Source: Salinilacustrithrix flava
Lineage (GTDB): Bacteria; Actinomycetota; Acidimicrobiia; Acidimicrobiales; Salinilacustritrichaceae
Assembly: GCA_024128875.1 (NCBI GenBank)
Contig: JAMYFF010000012.1
Location: 1-64,000, forward strand
Direction of reading: 5' to 3'
Length of the DNA: 64,000 bases
Positions within the stretch are counted from its first letter, which is position 1, and each line of letters opens with the position of its first letter. Both the position numbers and the translations under genes were made by a program. Below are positions 45,698 through 53,609 of the stretch, one piece after another. The notes beneath the pieces are model-generated. The model saw only the letters and a list, made by a program, of their open reading frames with translations. It had not been told where the DNA came from and did no database searches.

Positions 45698-46678
45698 ATG
45701 GAGCTCGTGTCCAAGAAGAAGCTGCACCTCCTGTCGGGACGGGCGCACCTGCCCCTCGCCGAGGAGATCGCCGAGCTGCTGGGTGAACCGCTGGGCGAGG
45801 CCAACCTCGCCGAGTTCGCCAACGGCGAGATCCACTCCAAGCTGGGTCAGAACGTGCGTGGCGCCGACGTCTTCATCATCCAGAGCCACAGCTCGGTCGA
45901 GGGTCTCACGATCAACGACGCGATCATGGAGCAGCTGATCATGATCGACGCCGCTCGCCGCGCCTCGGCGAAGCGGATCATCGCGGTGTGCCCGTTCTAC
46001 GGCTACGCCCGCCAGGACCGGAAGGCCGAGGGCCGCGAGCCCATCACGGCCAAGCTCGTGGCCAACATGTTCACCGCCGCCGGCGCCGACCGCCTGGTGT
46101 CCATCGACCTGCACTCGGGTCAGATCCAGGGCTTCTTCGACGGCCCGGTCGACCACCTGCAGGCCCGCCCCGTGCTCATCCAGGCCATGAAGGAGCTCGG
46201 CGAGGACCTCGTCGTGGTCTCGCCCGACGCCGGCCGGGTGAAGGTTGCCGAGCAGTACGCCAACGAGCTCCACGCCGACCTGGCCATCGTGCACAAGCGC
46301 CGGGTGAAGGGCGCCAAGAACGCCGTCGAGGCCCGGGACGTCGTCGGCGAGGTCGAAGGCCGCTGCTGCGTGCTCATCGACGACATGATCGACACCGCCG
46401 GCACCATGGTCGCCGCCGCCGAGCAGCTCATGGAGCACGGCGCCTCCGAGGTCCACGCCGCCTGCACCCACGCGGTGCTGTCCGGCCCCGCCGTGGACCG
46501 GGTGAAGAACTCCAGCATCGGGCGCCTCATCGCCACGAACACGCTGCCGCTGCCCTCGGACAAGCAGTTCGACAAGCTCGAGGTCCACTCGATCGCCCCG
46601 ATCCTGGCCAAGGCCATCGACGCCGTCTTCGAGGACACCAGCGTCAGCGAGCTCTTCGGCGGCAAGAACCAGACCTGA
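45698..46678 (+). CDS. prs: ribose-phosphate diphosphokinase (PRPP synthetase)
   Basis: A 326-residue enzyme that makes PRPP from ribose 5-phosphate and ATP. The ATP/metal region CPFYGYARQDRK, the DLHSGQIQGFF segment and the PRPP loop DDMIDTAGT are all present. It lies nine bases after glmU, the standard actinobacterial pair. A TATGCT hexamer at about 45662, inside the end of glmU, could be an extra -10 element. Confidence 0.95.
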   Translation: MELVSKKKLHLLSGRAHLPLAEEIAELLGEPLGEANLAEFANGEIHSKLGQNVRGADVFIIQSHSSVEGLTINDAIMEQLIMIDAARRASAKRIIAVCPFYGYARQDRKAEGREPITAKLVANMFTAAGADRLVSIDLHSGQIQGFFDGPVDHLQARPVLIQAMKELGEDLVVVSPDAGRVKVAEQYANELHADLAIVHKRRVKGAKNAVEARDVVGEVEGRCCVLIDDMIDTAGTMVAAAEQLMEHGASEVHAACTHAVLSGPAVDRVKNSSIGRLIATNTLPLPSDKQFDKLEVHSIAPILAKAIDAVFEDTSVSELFGGKNQT

Positions 46679-46694
46679 GGCCAGCATCCCGCAG

Positions 46695-46724
46695 TTGGCC
46701 CGGACTCGGGGACCCCCGTACACT
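46695..46724 (+). promoter_or_regulatory. candidate sigma-70-type promoter of rplY
   Basis: TTGGCC (46695-46700) and TACACT (46719-46724) are spaced by 18 bases and end 36 bases before the rplY ATG. Both fit actinobacterial housekeeping promoter elements. This is a visual match only. Confidence 0.4.
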
Positions 46725-46760
46725 CGTCCGTTCGGTTCCGCACGACTTGTAGGTAGACCC

Positions 46761-47471
46761 ATGGCAGCAGACCAGATCATCCTCACGGCCGAGACCGGGC
46801 GCCCCACCGGCTCCCGCTCCTCGCGCCGCCTCCGCGCCGAGGGCAAGATCCCCGCGGTCGTCTACGGCCTCGACACCGAGCCCAAGCCCATCGCCGTGGA
46901 GTGGAGCGAGCTGCGTGCCGCCCTGGTCACCGATGCCGGCATGAACGCCCTCATCGACCTCGACGTCGACGGCGAGAAGAAGCTGACGATGGTCTACGAC
47001 ATGCAGCGCCACCCGGTGCGCCGTGACGTCACCCACGTCGACTTCATCCTCATCGACGTCAACAAGACCATCGACGTCGACGTGCCGATCGTGCTCGCCG
47101 ACAGCGACGACGACCACCTCAAGGGCCTGGTCATCGACCAGAACCTGTTCATGCTGGAGGTCTCGGCCAAGCCGGGCACCATCCCGAACGAGTTCCTGGT
47201 CGACCTGAGCTCCCTCACGGTGGACGAGCCCATCCGGGCCGGCCAGATCGAGCTGCCCGACGGTGTCGAGCTGCTCACCGATCCCGAGGACGCCGTCGTC
47301 GTCGCGTCGGTGCCCATGTCCGAAGAGGAGCTGCTGGCCGACGTCGAAGAGGTCGCCGGCGACGTGGACGAGCCCACGGAGGGCGAGGCCGCCGAGGGCG
47401 AGGACGGCGCCGAGGCCGAAGGCGGCGACGACGCCGAGGCCTCTGCCGACGAGGGCGGCGAGGAAGCCTGA
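46761..47471 (+). CDS. rplY: 50S ribosomal protein L25, long (CTC) form
   Basis: A 236-residue protein. It has the L25 domain (about 1-95, with R-x-G-x-SRRLRAEGKIPAVVYG-type sequence), the CTC domain to about 185, and a very acidic Glu/Ala/Gly tail of 45 residues. It binds 5S rRNA. The ATG at 46761 begins the usual AADQIILTAE; an earlier ATG in frame lies over the predicted promoter and is rejected. It precedes pth, as in most actinobacteria. Confidence 0.93.
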   Translation: MAADQIILTAETGRPTGSRSSRRLRAEGKIPAVVYGLDTEPKPIAVEWSELRAALVTDAGMNALIDLDVDGEKKLTMVYDMQRHPVRRDVTHVDFILIDVNKTIDVDVPIVLADSDDDHLKGLVIDQNLFMLEVSAKPGTIPNEFLVDLSSLTVDEPIRAGQIELPDGVELLTDPEDAVVVASVPMSEEELLADVEEVAGDVDEPTEGEAAEGEDGAEAEGGDDAEASADEGGEEA

Positions 47472-47521
47472 GCAGCCCGTTCGCCGAGGCTGCCGACCGG
47501 CGGGGCACCCCCGCCGACCTG

Positions 47522-48094
47522 TTGGTGATCGGCCTCGGCAACCCCGGGCTCCAGTACGCACGCACCCGCCACAACGTGGGCGCCGACTGCGTCGCGCTGC
47601 TGGCCGACCGCAACGGCGAGCGCCTCGCGCACTCGCGCAAGGAGCACGCCGAGGTCGCCGAGCTGCGACCGGCGCCCACGATGCGGCGCCTCGTCGTGGC
47701 GTTCCCCACCACGTACTACAACGAGGCGGGCCGAGCCGCCCGAGCCCTGGTGCTGCGCCACGGCATCGACGACCCCCGCAAGGTCGTGGTCGTCCACGAC
47801 GAGCTGGACCTGCCGGTCGGCCGGCTCAAGGTGAAGGCCGGGGGCGGCCTGGCCGGCAACAAGGGCCTGCGCTCGATCAAGGCCAACCTGCAGACCGACG
47901 AGTTCCTTCGCATCCGCATCGGCGTGGACAAGCCGCCGAGCAGCCAGCAGGGCGCCGACCACGTGCTGCGCAAGCCGGGCAAGCGCGAGCGCGAGGAGCT
48001 CGACGTGTGCATCGCCGAGGCCGCCGACGCCGTCGAGGTGATCCTCGCCGACGGCATCGAGCGAGCCATGGAGCGCTACAACCGCAGGGAATGA
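47522..48094 (+). CDS. pth: peptidyl-tRNA hydrolase
   Basis: A 190-residue enzyme that releases peptides from prematurely dropped peptidyl-tRNA. The entry VIGLGNPG, catalytic His in RHNVGA, PTTYYNEAG, HDELDLPVG and the LAGNKGLRS motif are all present. The start is uncertain. TTG at 47522 puts the first strand in the family position. The frame is open back to the rplY stop, and no ATG lies upstream, only a CTG. Confidence 0.93.
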   Translation: MVIGLGNPGLQYARTRHNVGADCVALLADRNGERLAHSRKEHAEVAELRPAPTMRRLVVAFPTTYYNEAGRAARALVLRHGIDDPRKVVVVHDELDLPVGRLKVKAGGGLAGNKGLRSIKANLQTDEFLRIRIGVDKPPSSQQGADHVLRKPGKREREELDVCIAEAADAVEVILADGIERAMERYNRRE

Positions 48095-48125
48095 GTCGCT
48101 CGTCGGCCCGGATAGCCTCGGGCGA

Positions 48126-51100
48126 GTGACTGCCGCCCCGTCGCTCGCCCCCACGGACGACCTGCGGCACCTCCCCACCGTCGCCCGGGACGAGCCCGGG
48201 CTGCTGGCCGTGCTCGGCCGCAAGGACGCGGTGCTGGCGGTGCCGGAACCGGCGCGCGCCCTGGTGGTCGCCGGCCTGGCGGCCCGCTCCACGCGGCGCC
48301 CCATCGTGGTCGCCACCGCGGCCACGGCCGACGCCGAACGCCTCGTGAACGACCTGCAGGCGCTGCTCGGTACCGACGCCGTCGAGCACTTCCCGGCTTG
48401 GGAGACCCTGCCCTTCGAGCGGGTCAGCCCCGCCATCGAGACCATGGGCCGCCGGCTCAAGACCCTCCACCGCCTCGGCGCCGGACGCGACGATCCCGCG
48501 CAGCTGCCCGACGTGGTGGTCACGTCCGTGCGGGCGCTGATCCAGCGCCTCGCACCCGGCGTCGAGGACATCGAGCCCGTCTGCATCGCCAAGGGCGACG
48601 AGGTCGACATCGAGGGGCTGGTCACCAGCCTCGTCGAGTTCGGCTACCGGCGCGAGTACCAGGTCGAGCACCGCGGCGAGGTCGCCGTCCGCGGCTCCAT
48701 CGTGGATGTGTTCCCCGCCACCGCCGACCGCCCCGTGCGCATCGACCTGTGGGGCGACGAGGTCGATCGCCTCACCGAGTTCTCGGTCACCGACCAGCGC
48801 ACCACCGACGACGTCGACGCGGTCGAGATCCTGCCCTGTCGCGAGCTGCTGCCCACGGCGGCAGTCCGGGAGCGGGCCGAGGGCCTCGTCGCCCGCGAGC
48901 CCTGGGGCCGGGAGCAGTGGGAGCGCATCGCCGAGGGCCAGCTCTTCGACGGCATGGAGTCCTGGCTGCCCTGGCTGGCGCCGGAGGAGCGGGTGCTGGC
49001 CGACCTGCTGCCCGAGGACGCCCAGATCCTGCTGGTCGAGCCCCGCCGCATGCGCGACCGGGCCGCGGACTTCCTCGCCGAGGAGGCCGACCTGGCCCAG
49101 ACCCTGGCCAAGACGTGGGGTGCGGTGTCCGACGGGGAGGCCCACGACTTCCCGCCGCTGCACCTGCCCTTCGAGCGGGTGCTGTCGCACGCCACCGCCG
49201 CCACCTGGCACCTGACCACCTCGCCCGAGGGTCCGGACACGCCGACCGTGCAGGCGATGACGTTCCAGGTCGCGTCCGGCGACGAGGACCGTCGGCGGAC
49301 CCAGCTCCGCGACCTTCGCGCCGACGGCTACCGCATCGTCATCGCCGCCGACGGTGAGGGCTCCGCCGCCCGCCTGCGCGAGCTCGTCTCCGAGGCCGGG
49401 GTCGAGGCCGAGATCGTCGTCGCACCGCTGGAGCGGGGCTGCATCCTGCCGGGCGTCCGCCTGGCGCTGCTGGCCGAGTCCGACCTCACCGGTCGCCGGC
49501 GCAGCCACCGCAAGGCCAAGCGCCGCCGCCGCGACGCCCAGAAGTTCTTCGACGACCTCCAGGCCGGCGACCACGTGGTGCACCACCAGCACGGCGTCGC
49601 CCGCTACGGCGGCATGGTCAAGCGGGCGATCGGCGGTGTGGAGCGCGACTACCTCCTGCTCGAGTACCGCGACGGCGACAAGCTCTACGTGCCGTCGGAC
49701 CAGATCGACGCCGTCCGCCACTACACCGGTGGCGACGCGCCCTCGCTCACCCGCCTCGGGGGCGACGCCTGGTCCAAGACCAAGGCCCGCGTCCGCAGCG
49801 TGGTCAACGAGATCGCCCAGGAGCTGGTGGTGCTCTACCAGAAGCGCCTGGCCGCCGGCGGCCACGCGTTCGCGGGGGACACCCCCTGGCAGCAGCAGTT
49901 CGAGGACGCGTTCCCCTACGAGCCCACGCCGGACCAGCTCCGCGCGGTCGAGGAGATCAAGGGCGACATGGAGATCGAGGCACCGATGGACCGCCTCGTC
50001 GTCGGCGACGTCGGCTTCGGCAAGACCGAGGTCGCGCTCCGGGCCGTGTTCAAGGCTGTCCAGGACGGCAAGCAGGTCGCCGTGCTCGTGCCCACCACGC
50101 TGCTCGCCCAGCAGCACTTCCAGACGTTCTCCGAGCGCTTCGCCGACTACCCGGTGCGGGTCGAGGTGCTGTCGCGCTTCCTCACCGCCGGCCAGGCCAA
50201 GGCGGTCATGGAGGGCTGCCGCACGGGTGCGGTCGACATCGTGGTCGGCACGCACCGCCTGCTGAACAAGGACGTCTCCTTCCACGACCTCGGCCTGCTC
50301 GTGGTCGACGAGGAGCAGCGCTTCGGCGTGAAGCACAAGGAGCGGATCAAGGAGTTCAAGCACGACGTCGACGTGCTCACCCTCACCGCCACGCCCATCC
50401 CGCGCACGCTCGAGATGAGCCTCACCGGCATCCGCGACATGAGCCTGCTCGAGACGCCGCCGGCCGACCGCCAGCCGATCCTCACCTACGTCGGGGAGTT
50501 CGACGAGCGGGCCGTGGCCGAGGCGATCCGCCGCGAGCTGCTCCGCGAGGGCCAGGTCTTCTACGTCCACAACCGGGTGCGCGACATCGACCAGAAGGCC
50601 GAGGAGCTGCGCGAGATCGTGCCCGAGGCGCGCATCGCGGTGGCGCACGGCCAGATGGACGAGGGCACCCTCGAGCAGGTGGTCATCGACTTCTGGGAGG
50701 GCCGCTTCGACGTCCTCGTCTGCACCACGATCATCGAGTCCGGCATCGACATGCCGACGGTGAACACGCTGGTGGTCGAGCGCGCCGACCTGCTCGGCCT
50801 CGGTCAGCTCCACCAGATCCGCGGGCGCGTCGGACGCTCCGGCAGCCGGGCCTACGCCTACCTCTTCCACCCCCAGGACATGGTGCTGTCGGAGGAGGCC
50901 TACGAGCGGCTCCGCACCATCGGCGAGTCCACCGAGCTGGGCTCGGGGTTCAAGATCGCCATGCGCGACCTCGAGATCCGCGGTGCCGGCAACCTGCTCG
51001 GCACCGGGCAGTCCGGCCACATCGCCGCCGTCGGCTACGACCTCTACTGCCAGATGGTCACCGAGGCGGTCGCCGAGCTGAAGGGCGAGCCGGTGCGCGA

Positions 51101-51557
51101 GCCGGCCGAGGTCAAGATCGAGACCCTCGAGCCCGCCCACCTGCCGCCCGCCTACGTCGAGCGCGAGGAGCTGCGCCTCGAGGCCTACCGGCGCCTCGCC
51201 GCCGTCACGACCGACGCCGAGGTGGACGACATCGCCCGGGAGTGGGAGGACCGCTACGGGCCGATCCCCGATCCGGCCAAGGCCCTGCTGTCGGTGGCGC
51301 GGCTGCGCGCCGAGTGCCACCGCGTGGGCGTCACCGAGGTCACCGTCGTCACCGGCGACGGGTTCATGGGTCCGGCGTACAAGGCCCGCCTCAGCCCGGT
51401 CCCGCTCAAGGCCAGCCAGCAGACCCGTCTCAAGCGCATCGCCCCCAAGGCGATCCACAAGCCCGACACCGGCCTGCTCGAGGTCCCGATGGCCAAGGGC
51501 TCGGACCCGACCGCCGACCTCGTCACCTTCCTGCGCCACCTCCTCCCGCCGGAGTAG
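48126..51557 (+). CDS. mfd: transcription-repair coupling factor
   Basis: A 1143-residue Mfd that removes stalled RNA polymerase and recruits UvrA. Domains in order are the UvrB-like N-terminus (to about 400), the CarD-like RNA-polymerase-interacting domain (about 480-545, HHQHGVARYGGMV), the RecG-type helicase and the C-terminal TRCF domain. The Walker A is GDVGFGKT ending at about residue 634, and the DEEQ box is at 728-731. It starts with GTG at 48126, 31 bases after pth. Confidence 0.96.
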   Translation: MTAAPSLAPTDDLRHLPTVARDEPGLLAVLGRKDAVLAVPEPARALVVAGLAARSTRRPIVVATAATADAERLVNDLQALLGTDAVEHFPAWETLPFERVSPAIETMGRRLKTLHRLGAGRDDPAQLPDVVVTSVRALIQRLAPGVEDIEPVCIAKGDEVDIEGLVTSLVEFGYRREYQVEHRGEVAVRGSIVDVFPATADRPVRIDLWGDEVDRLTEFSVTDQRTTDDVDAVEILPCRELLPTAAVRERAEGLVAREPWGREQWERIAEGQLFDGMESWLPWLAPEERVLADLLPEDAQILLVEPRRMRDRAADFLAEEADLAQTLAKTWGAVSDGEAHDFPPLHLPFERVLSHATAATWHLTTSPEGPDTPTVQAMTFQVASGDEDRRRTQLRDLRADGYRIVIAADGEGSAARLRELVSEAGVEAEIVVAPLERGCILPGVRLALLAESDLTGRRRSHRKAKRRRRDAQKFFDDLQAGDHVVHHQHGVARYGGMVKRAIGGVERDYLLLEYRDGDKLYVPSDQIDAVRHYTGGDAPSLTRLGGDAWSKTKARVRSVVNEIAQELVVLYQKRLAAGGHAFAGDTPWQQQFEDAFPYEPTPDQLRAVEEIKGDMEIEAPMDRLVVGDVGFGKTEVALRAVFKAVQDGKQVAVLVPTTLLAQQHFQTFSERFADYPVRVEVLSRFLTAGQAKAVMEGCRTGAVDIVVGTHRLLNKDVSFHDLGLLVVDEEQRFGVKHKERIKEFKHDVDVLTLTATPIPRTLEMSLTGIRDMSLLETPPADRQPILTYVGEFDERAVAEAIRRELLREGQVFYVHNRVRDIDQKAEELREIVPEARIAVAHGQMDEGTLEQVVIDFWEGRFDVLVCTTIIESGIDMPTVNTLVVERADLLGLGQLHQIRGRVGRSGSRAYAYLFHPQDMVLSEEAYERLRTIGESTELGSGFKIAMRDLEIRGAGNLLGTGQSGHIAAVGYDLYCQMVTEAVAELKGEPVREPAEVKIETLEPAHLPPAYVEREELRLEAYRRLAAVTTDAEVDDIAREWEDRYGPIPDPAKALLSVARLRAECHRVGVTEVTVVTGDGFMGPAYKARLSPVPLKASQQTRLKRIAPKAIHKPDTGLLEVPMAKGSDPTADLVTFLRHLLPPE

Positions 51558-51599
51558 CGGTTCACCCGGAGCTCGGCGCGGCTCCTAGCATCGGCGATC

Positions 51600-52271
51600 G
51601 TGCGCACCACCCGCCGCCCCCGCCTCCTGCCCGCCCTGGCGCTGCTCGCGCTGAGCCTGGTCGCCGGCGCCTGCGCCGGTGACGGCGAGCTCGGTGGCCC
51701 CACCATCGGCGGCACCCCGGCGGCCACGGTCGGCGACACCACCATCTCGAGCAGCGACCTCGCCGCCGAGGTCGAGGACTGGGCGGCGAACCCGGCCATG
51801 CTCCAGGCCATCGGCGTGCCCGACATCGGCAGCGAGGGCCGCCGGGCCTCGGCGTTGGTGTCCTTCGTGCTCTCCCACCGCATCGTCTCCGAGCAGGCCC
51901 GCACCATGCTGGCCGACGCACGCGACCTCGCCGCCGACAACGAGGTCGACCTCGCCGCCGCCGGTGTCAGCGGCGAAGCGCTCGCCGATCCGGACGACGG
52001 CGAGATCGACGGCATCCTCGCCCAGCTCGACCAGCAGTTCACCAGCCCCGACGGCCAGCGGATCTTCGGCGAGTACCCCGACGAGTTCCGTCGGCGCCTC
52101 GCCACCGACCTCGCCTTCCAGGAGCGGCTGCCGTTCCCCCTCCAGCTCGGCGTCGAGGCCCCCGAGGTGTCGGTGAACCCGAAGTTCGGCACCACCGAGG
52201 TGCTGCAGGGCGGCATCGTCCAGGTCGTCGGTCCGGTCGGCCCCCGCCCGGCCCCGCTCACCGGAGCCTGA
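51600..52271 (+). CDS. SurA N-terminal-like lipoprotein
   Basis: A 223-residue lipoprotein. The signal peptide ends in LVAGAC (Cys24). A helical region resembling the SurA N-terminal chaperone domain follows (VGDTTISSSDLAAEVEDW, then repeated helices), without a PPIase domain. It is likely an extracellular folding or assembly factor. It lies between mfd and mazG, where SurA_N-type lipoproteins are also found in other actinobacteria. It starts with GTG at 51600. Confidence 0.75.
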   Translation: MRTTRRPRLLPALALLALSLVAGACAGDGELGGPTIGGTPAATVGDTTISSSDLAAEVEDWAANPAMLQAIGVPDIGSEGRRASALVSFVLSHRIVSEQARTMLADARDLAADNEVDLAAAGVSGEALADPDDGEIDGILAQLDQQFTSPDGQRIFGEYPDEFRRRLATDLAFQERLPFPLQLGVEAPEVSVNPKFGTTEVLQGGIVQVVGPVGPRPAPLTGA

Positions 52272-52274
52272 GCC

Positions 52275-53606
52275 GTGGCTGGCCCGGCCCCCCGGTCGGC
52301 CCGGCCCCGCATCGCGGTGGTCGGCCTCGGCCCGGCCGGCCCCGACCTCACCACCGTCGGCGCCGCCGCCCGGCTCGCCGCCGCGCCCGTCCGGTTCCTC
52401 CGCACCCACCGCCACCCGGCGGCCGGACCGTGGTCGGCGGACCCGTCCTTCGACCACCACTACGAATCCGCCGCCACCTTCGACGACGTCTACGCCTCCA
52501 TCGTCGAGGACCTCGTCGCCGCGGCCGCTCGCCACGGCGAGGTCGCCTACGCCGTGCCCGGCTCGCCCCACGTCCTCGAGCGTGCGGTCGCCGCCCTGCT
52601 GGTCGACGAGCGCATCGAGGTCGAGCTCGTGCCGGGCATGTCCTTCCTGGACCTCGCCTGGGCGCACCTCGGCGTCGATCCGGTCGAGGCCGGTGTCCGG
52701 CTCGTCGACGGCCACCGCTTCGCCATCGATGCCGCGGGTGCGACCGGCCCGCTCCTGGTCGCCCACTGCCACGCCAACCACGTGCTCTCGGACCTGAAGC
52801 TGGCCTTCGAGGACGACGAGCCCGAGTCCGCCGTCGTCCTGCAGCGCCTCGGTCTGCCCGACCAGCACGTGGTCGAGGTGGCCTGGGCCGACCTCGACCG
52901 CGCCGTCGAGGCCGACCACCTCACCTCCGTGTTCATCCCGGCGGTCGGCACACCGGTCGCCGCCGAGCTCGTGCGCTTCACCGAGCTGGTGCGCACGCTG
53001 CGCGAGCAGTGCCCGTGGGACCGGGAGCAGACGCATGCCAGCCTCACCCGGTACGTGGTGGAGGAGACCTACGAGGTCGTGGAGGCCATCGGGGCCTACG
53101 ACCCGGAGACGGGCGACGGCGTCGAGCACCTCGAGGAGGAGCTGGGCGACCTGCTCTTCCAGGTCGTGTTCCACGCCACGATCGCAGCCGAGTCCGGGGC
53201 GTTCACCCTGGCCGACGTGGCCCGGGGCATCCACGACAAGCTCCACCGGCGCCACCCCCACGTGTTCGGCGACGCCGCCGACGACCACGGTTCGATCACC
53301 CGGACCTGGGAGGAGATCAAGCGGGCGGAGAAGGGTCGGGGTTCGGTGATGGAGGGCATCCCCAAGGCCCTGCCGTCGCTGCTCTACGCCCACAAGGTGC
53401 TGTCGAAGGCCGAGCGACTCGGCGCGCCGGTGCCCGCACCGGCCGACCCCGCCGCCGTCCACCCCGACGGTGAGCTCGGCGCCGCGCTGCTCGCCCTGGT
53501 GGCCCACGCTCGGGCCCGGGGCATCGACGCCGAGGCCGCGCTGCGCGCCGCCACCGACCGGCTCCGCGACGCGGCCATGGAGCTCGAGGCAGCCGACGAG
53601 GGCTGA
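52275..53606 (+). CDS. mazG: tetrapyrrole-methylase/MazG fusion nucleotide pyrophosphohydrolase
   Basis: A 443-residue two-domain protein. Residues 11-225 are a tetrapyrrole (SAM-dependent) methylase fold starting IAVVGLGPAGPDL, as in Bacillus YabN. Residues 235-440 are MazG, with CPWDREQTHASL, the metal motif EETYEVVEA and EELGDLLFQVVFH. MazG removes pyrophosphate from NTPs, including abnormal ones; the methylase half has no settled function. It starts with GTG three bases after the lipoprotein stop. Confidence 0.9.
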   Translation: MAGPAPRSARPRIAVVGLGPAGPDLTTVGAAARLAAAPVRFLRTHRHPAAGPWSADPSFDHHYESAATFDDVYASIVEDLVAAAARHGEVAYAVPGSPHVLERAVAALLVDERIEVELVPGMSFLDLAWAHLGVDPVEAGVRLVDGHRFAIDAAGATGPLLVAHCHANHVLSDLKLAFEDDEPESAVVLQRLGLPDQHVVEVAWADLDRAVEADHLTSVFIPAVGTPVAAELVRFTELVRTLREQCPWDREQTHASLTRYVVEETYEVVEAIGAYDPETGDGVEHLEEELGDLLFQVVFHATIAAESGAFTLADVARGIHDKLHRRHPHVFGDAADDHGSITRTWEEIKRAEKGRGSVMEGIPKALPSLLYAHKVLSKAERLGAPVPAPADPAAVHPDGELGAALLALVAHARARGIDAEAALRAATDRLRDAAMELEAADEG

Positions 53607-53609
53607 CGC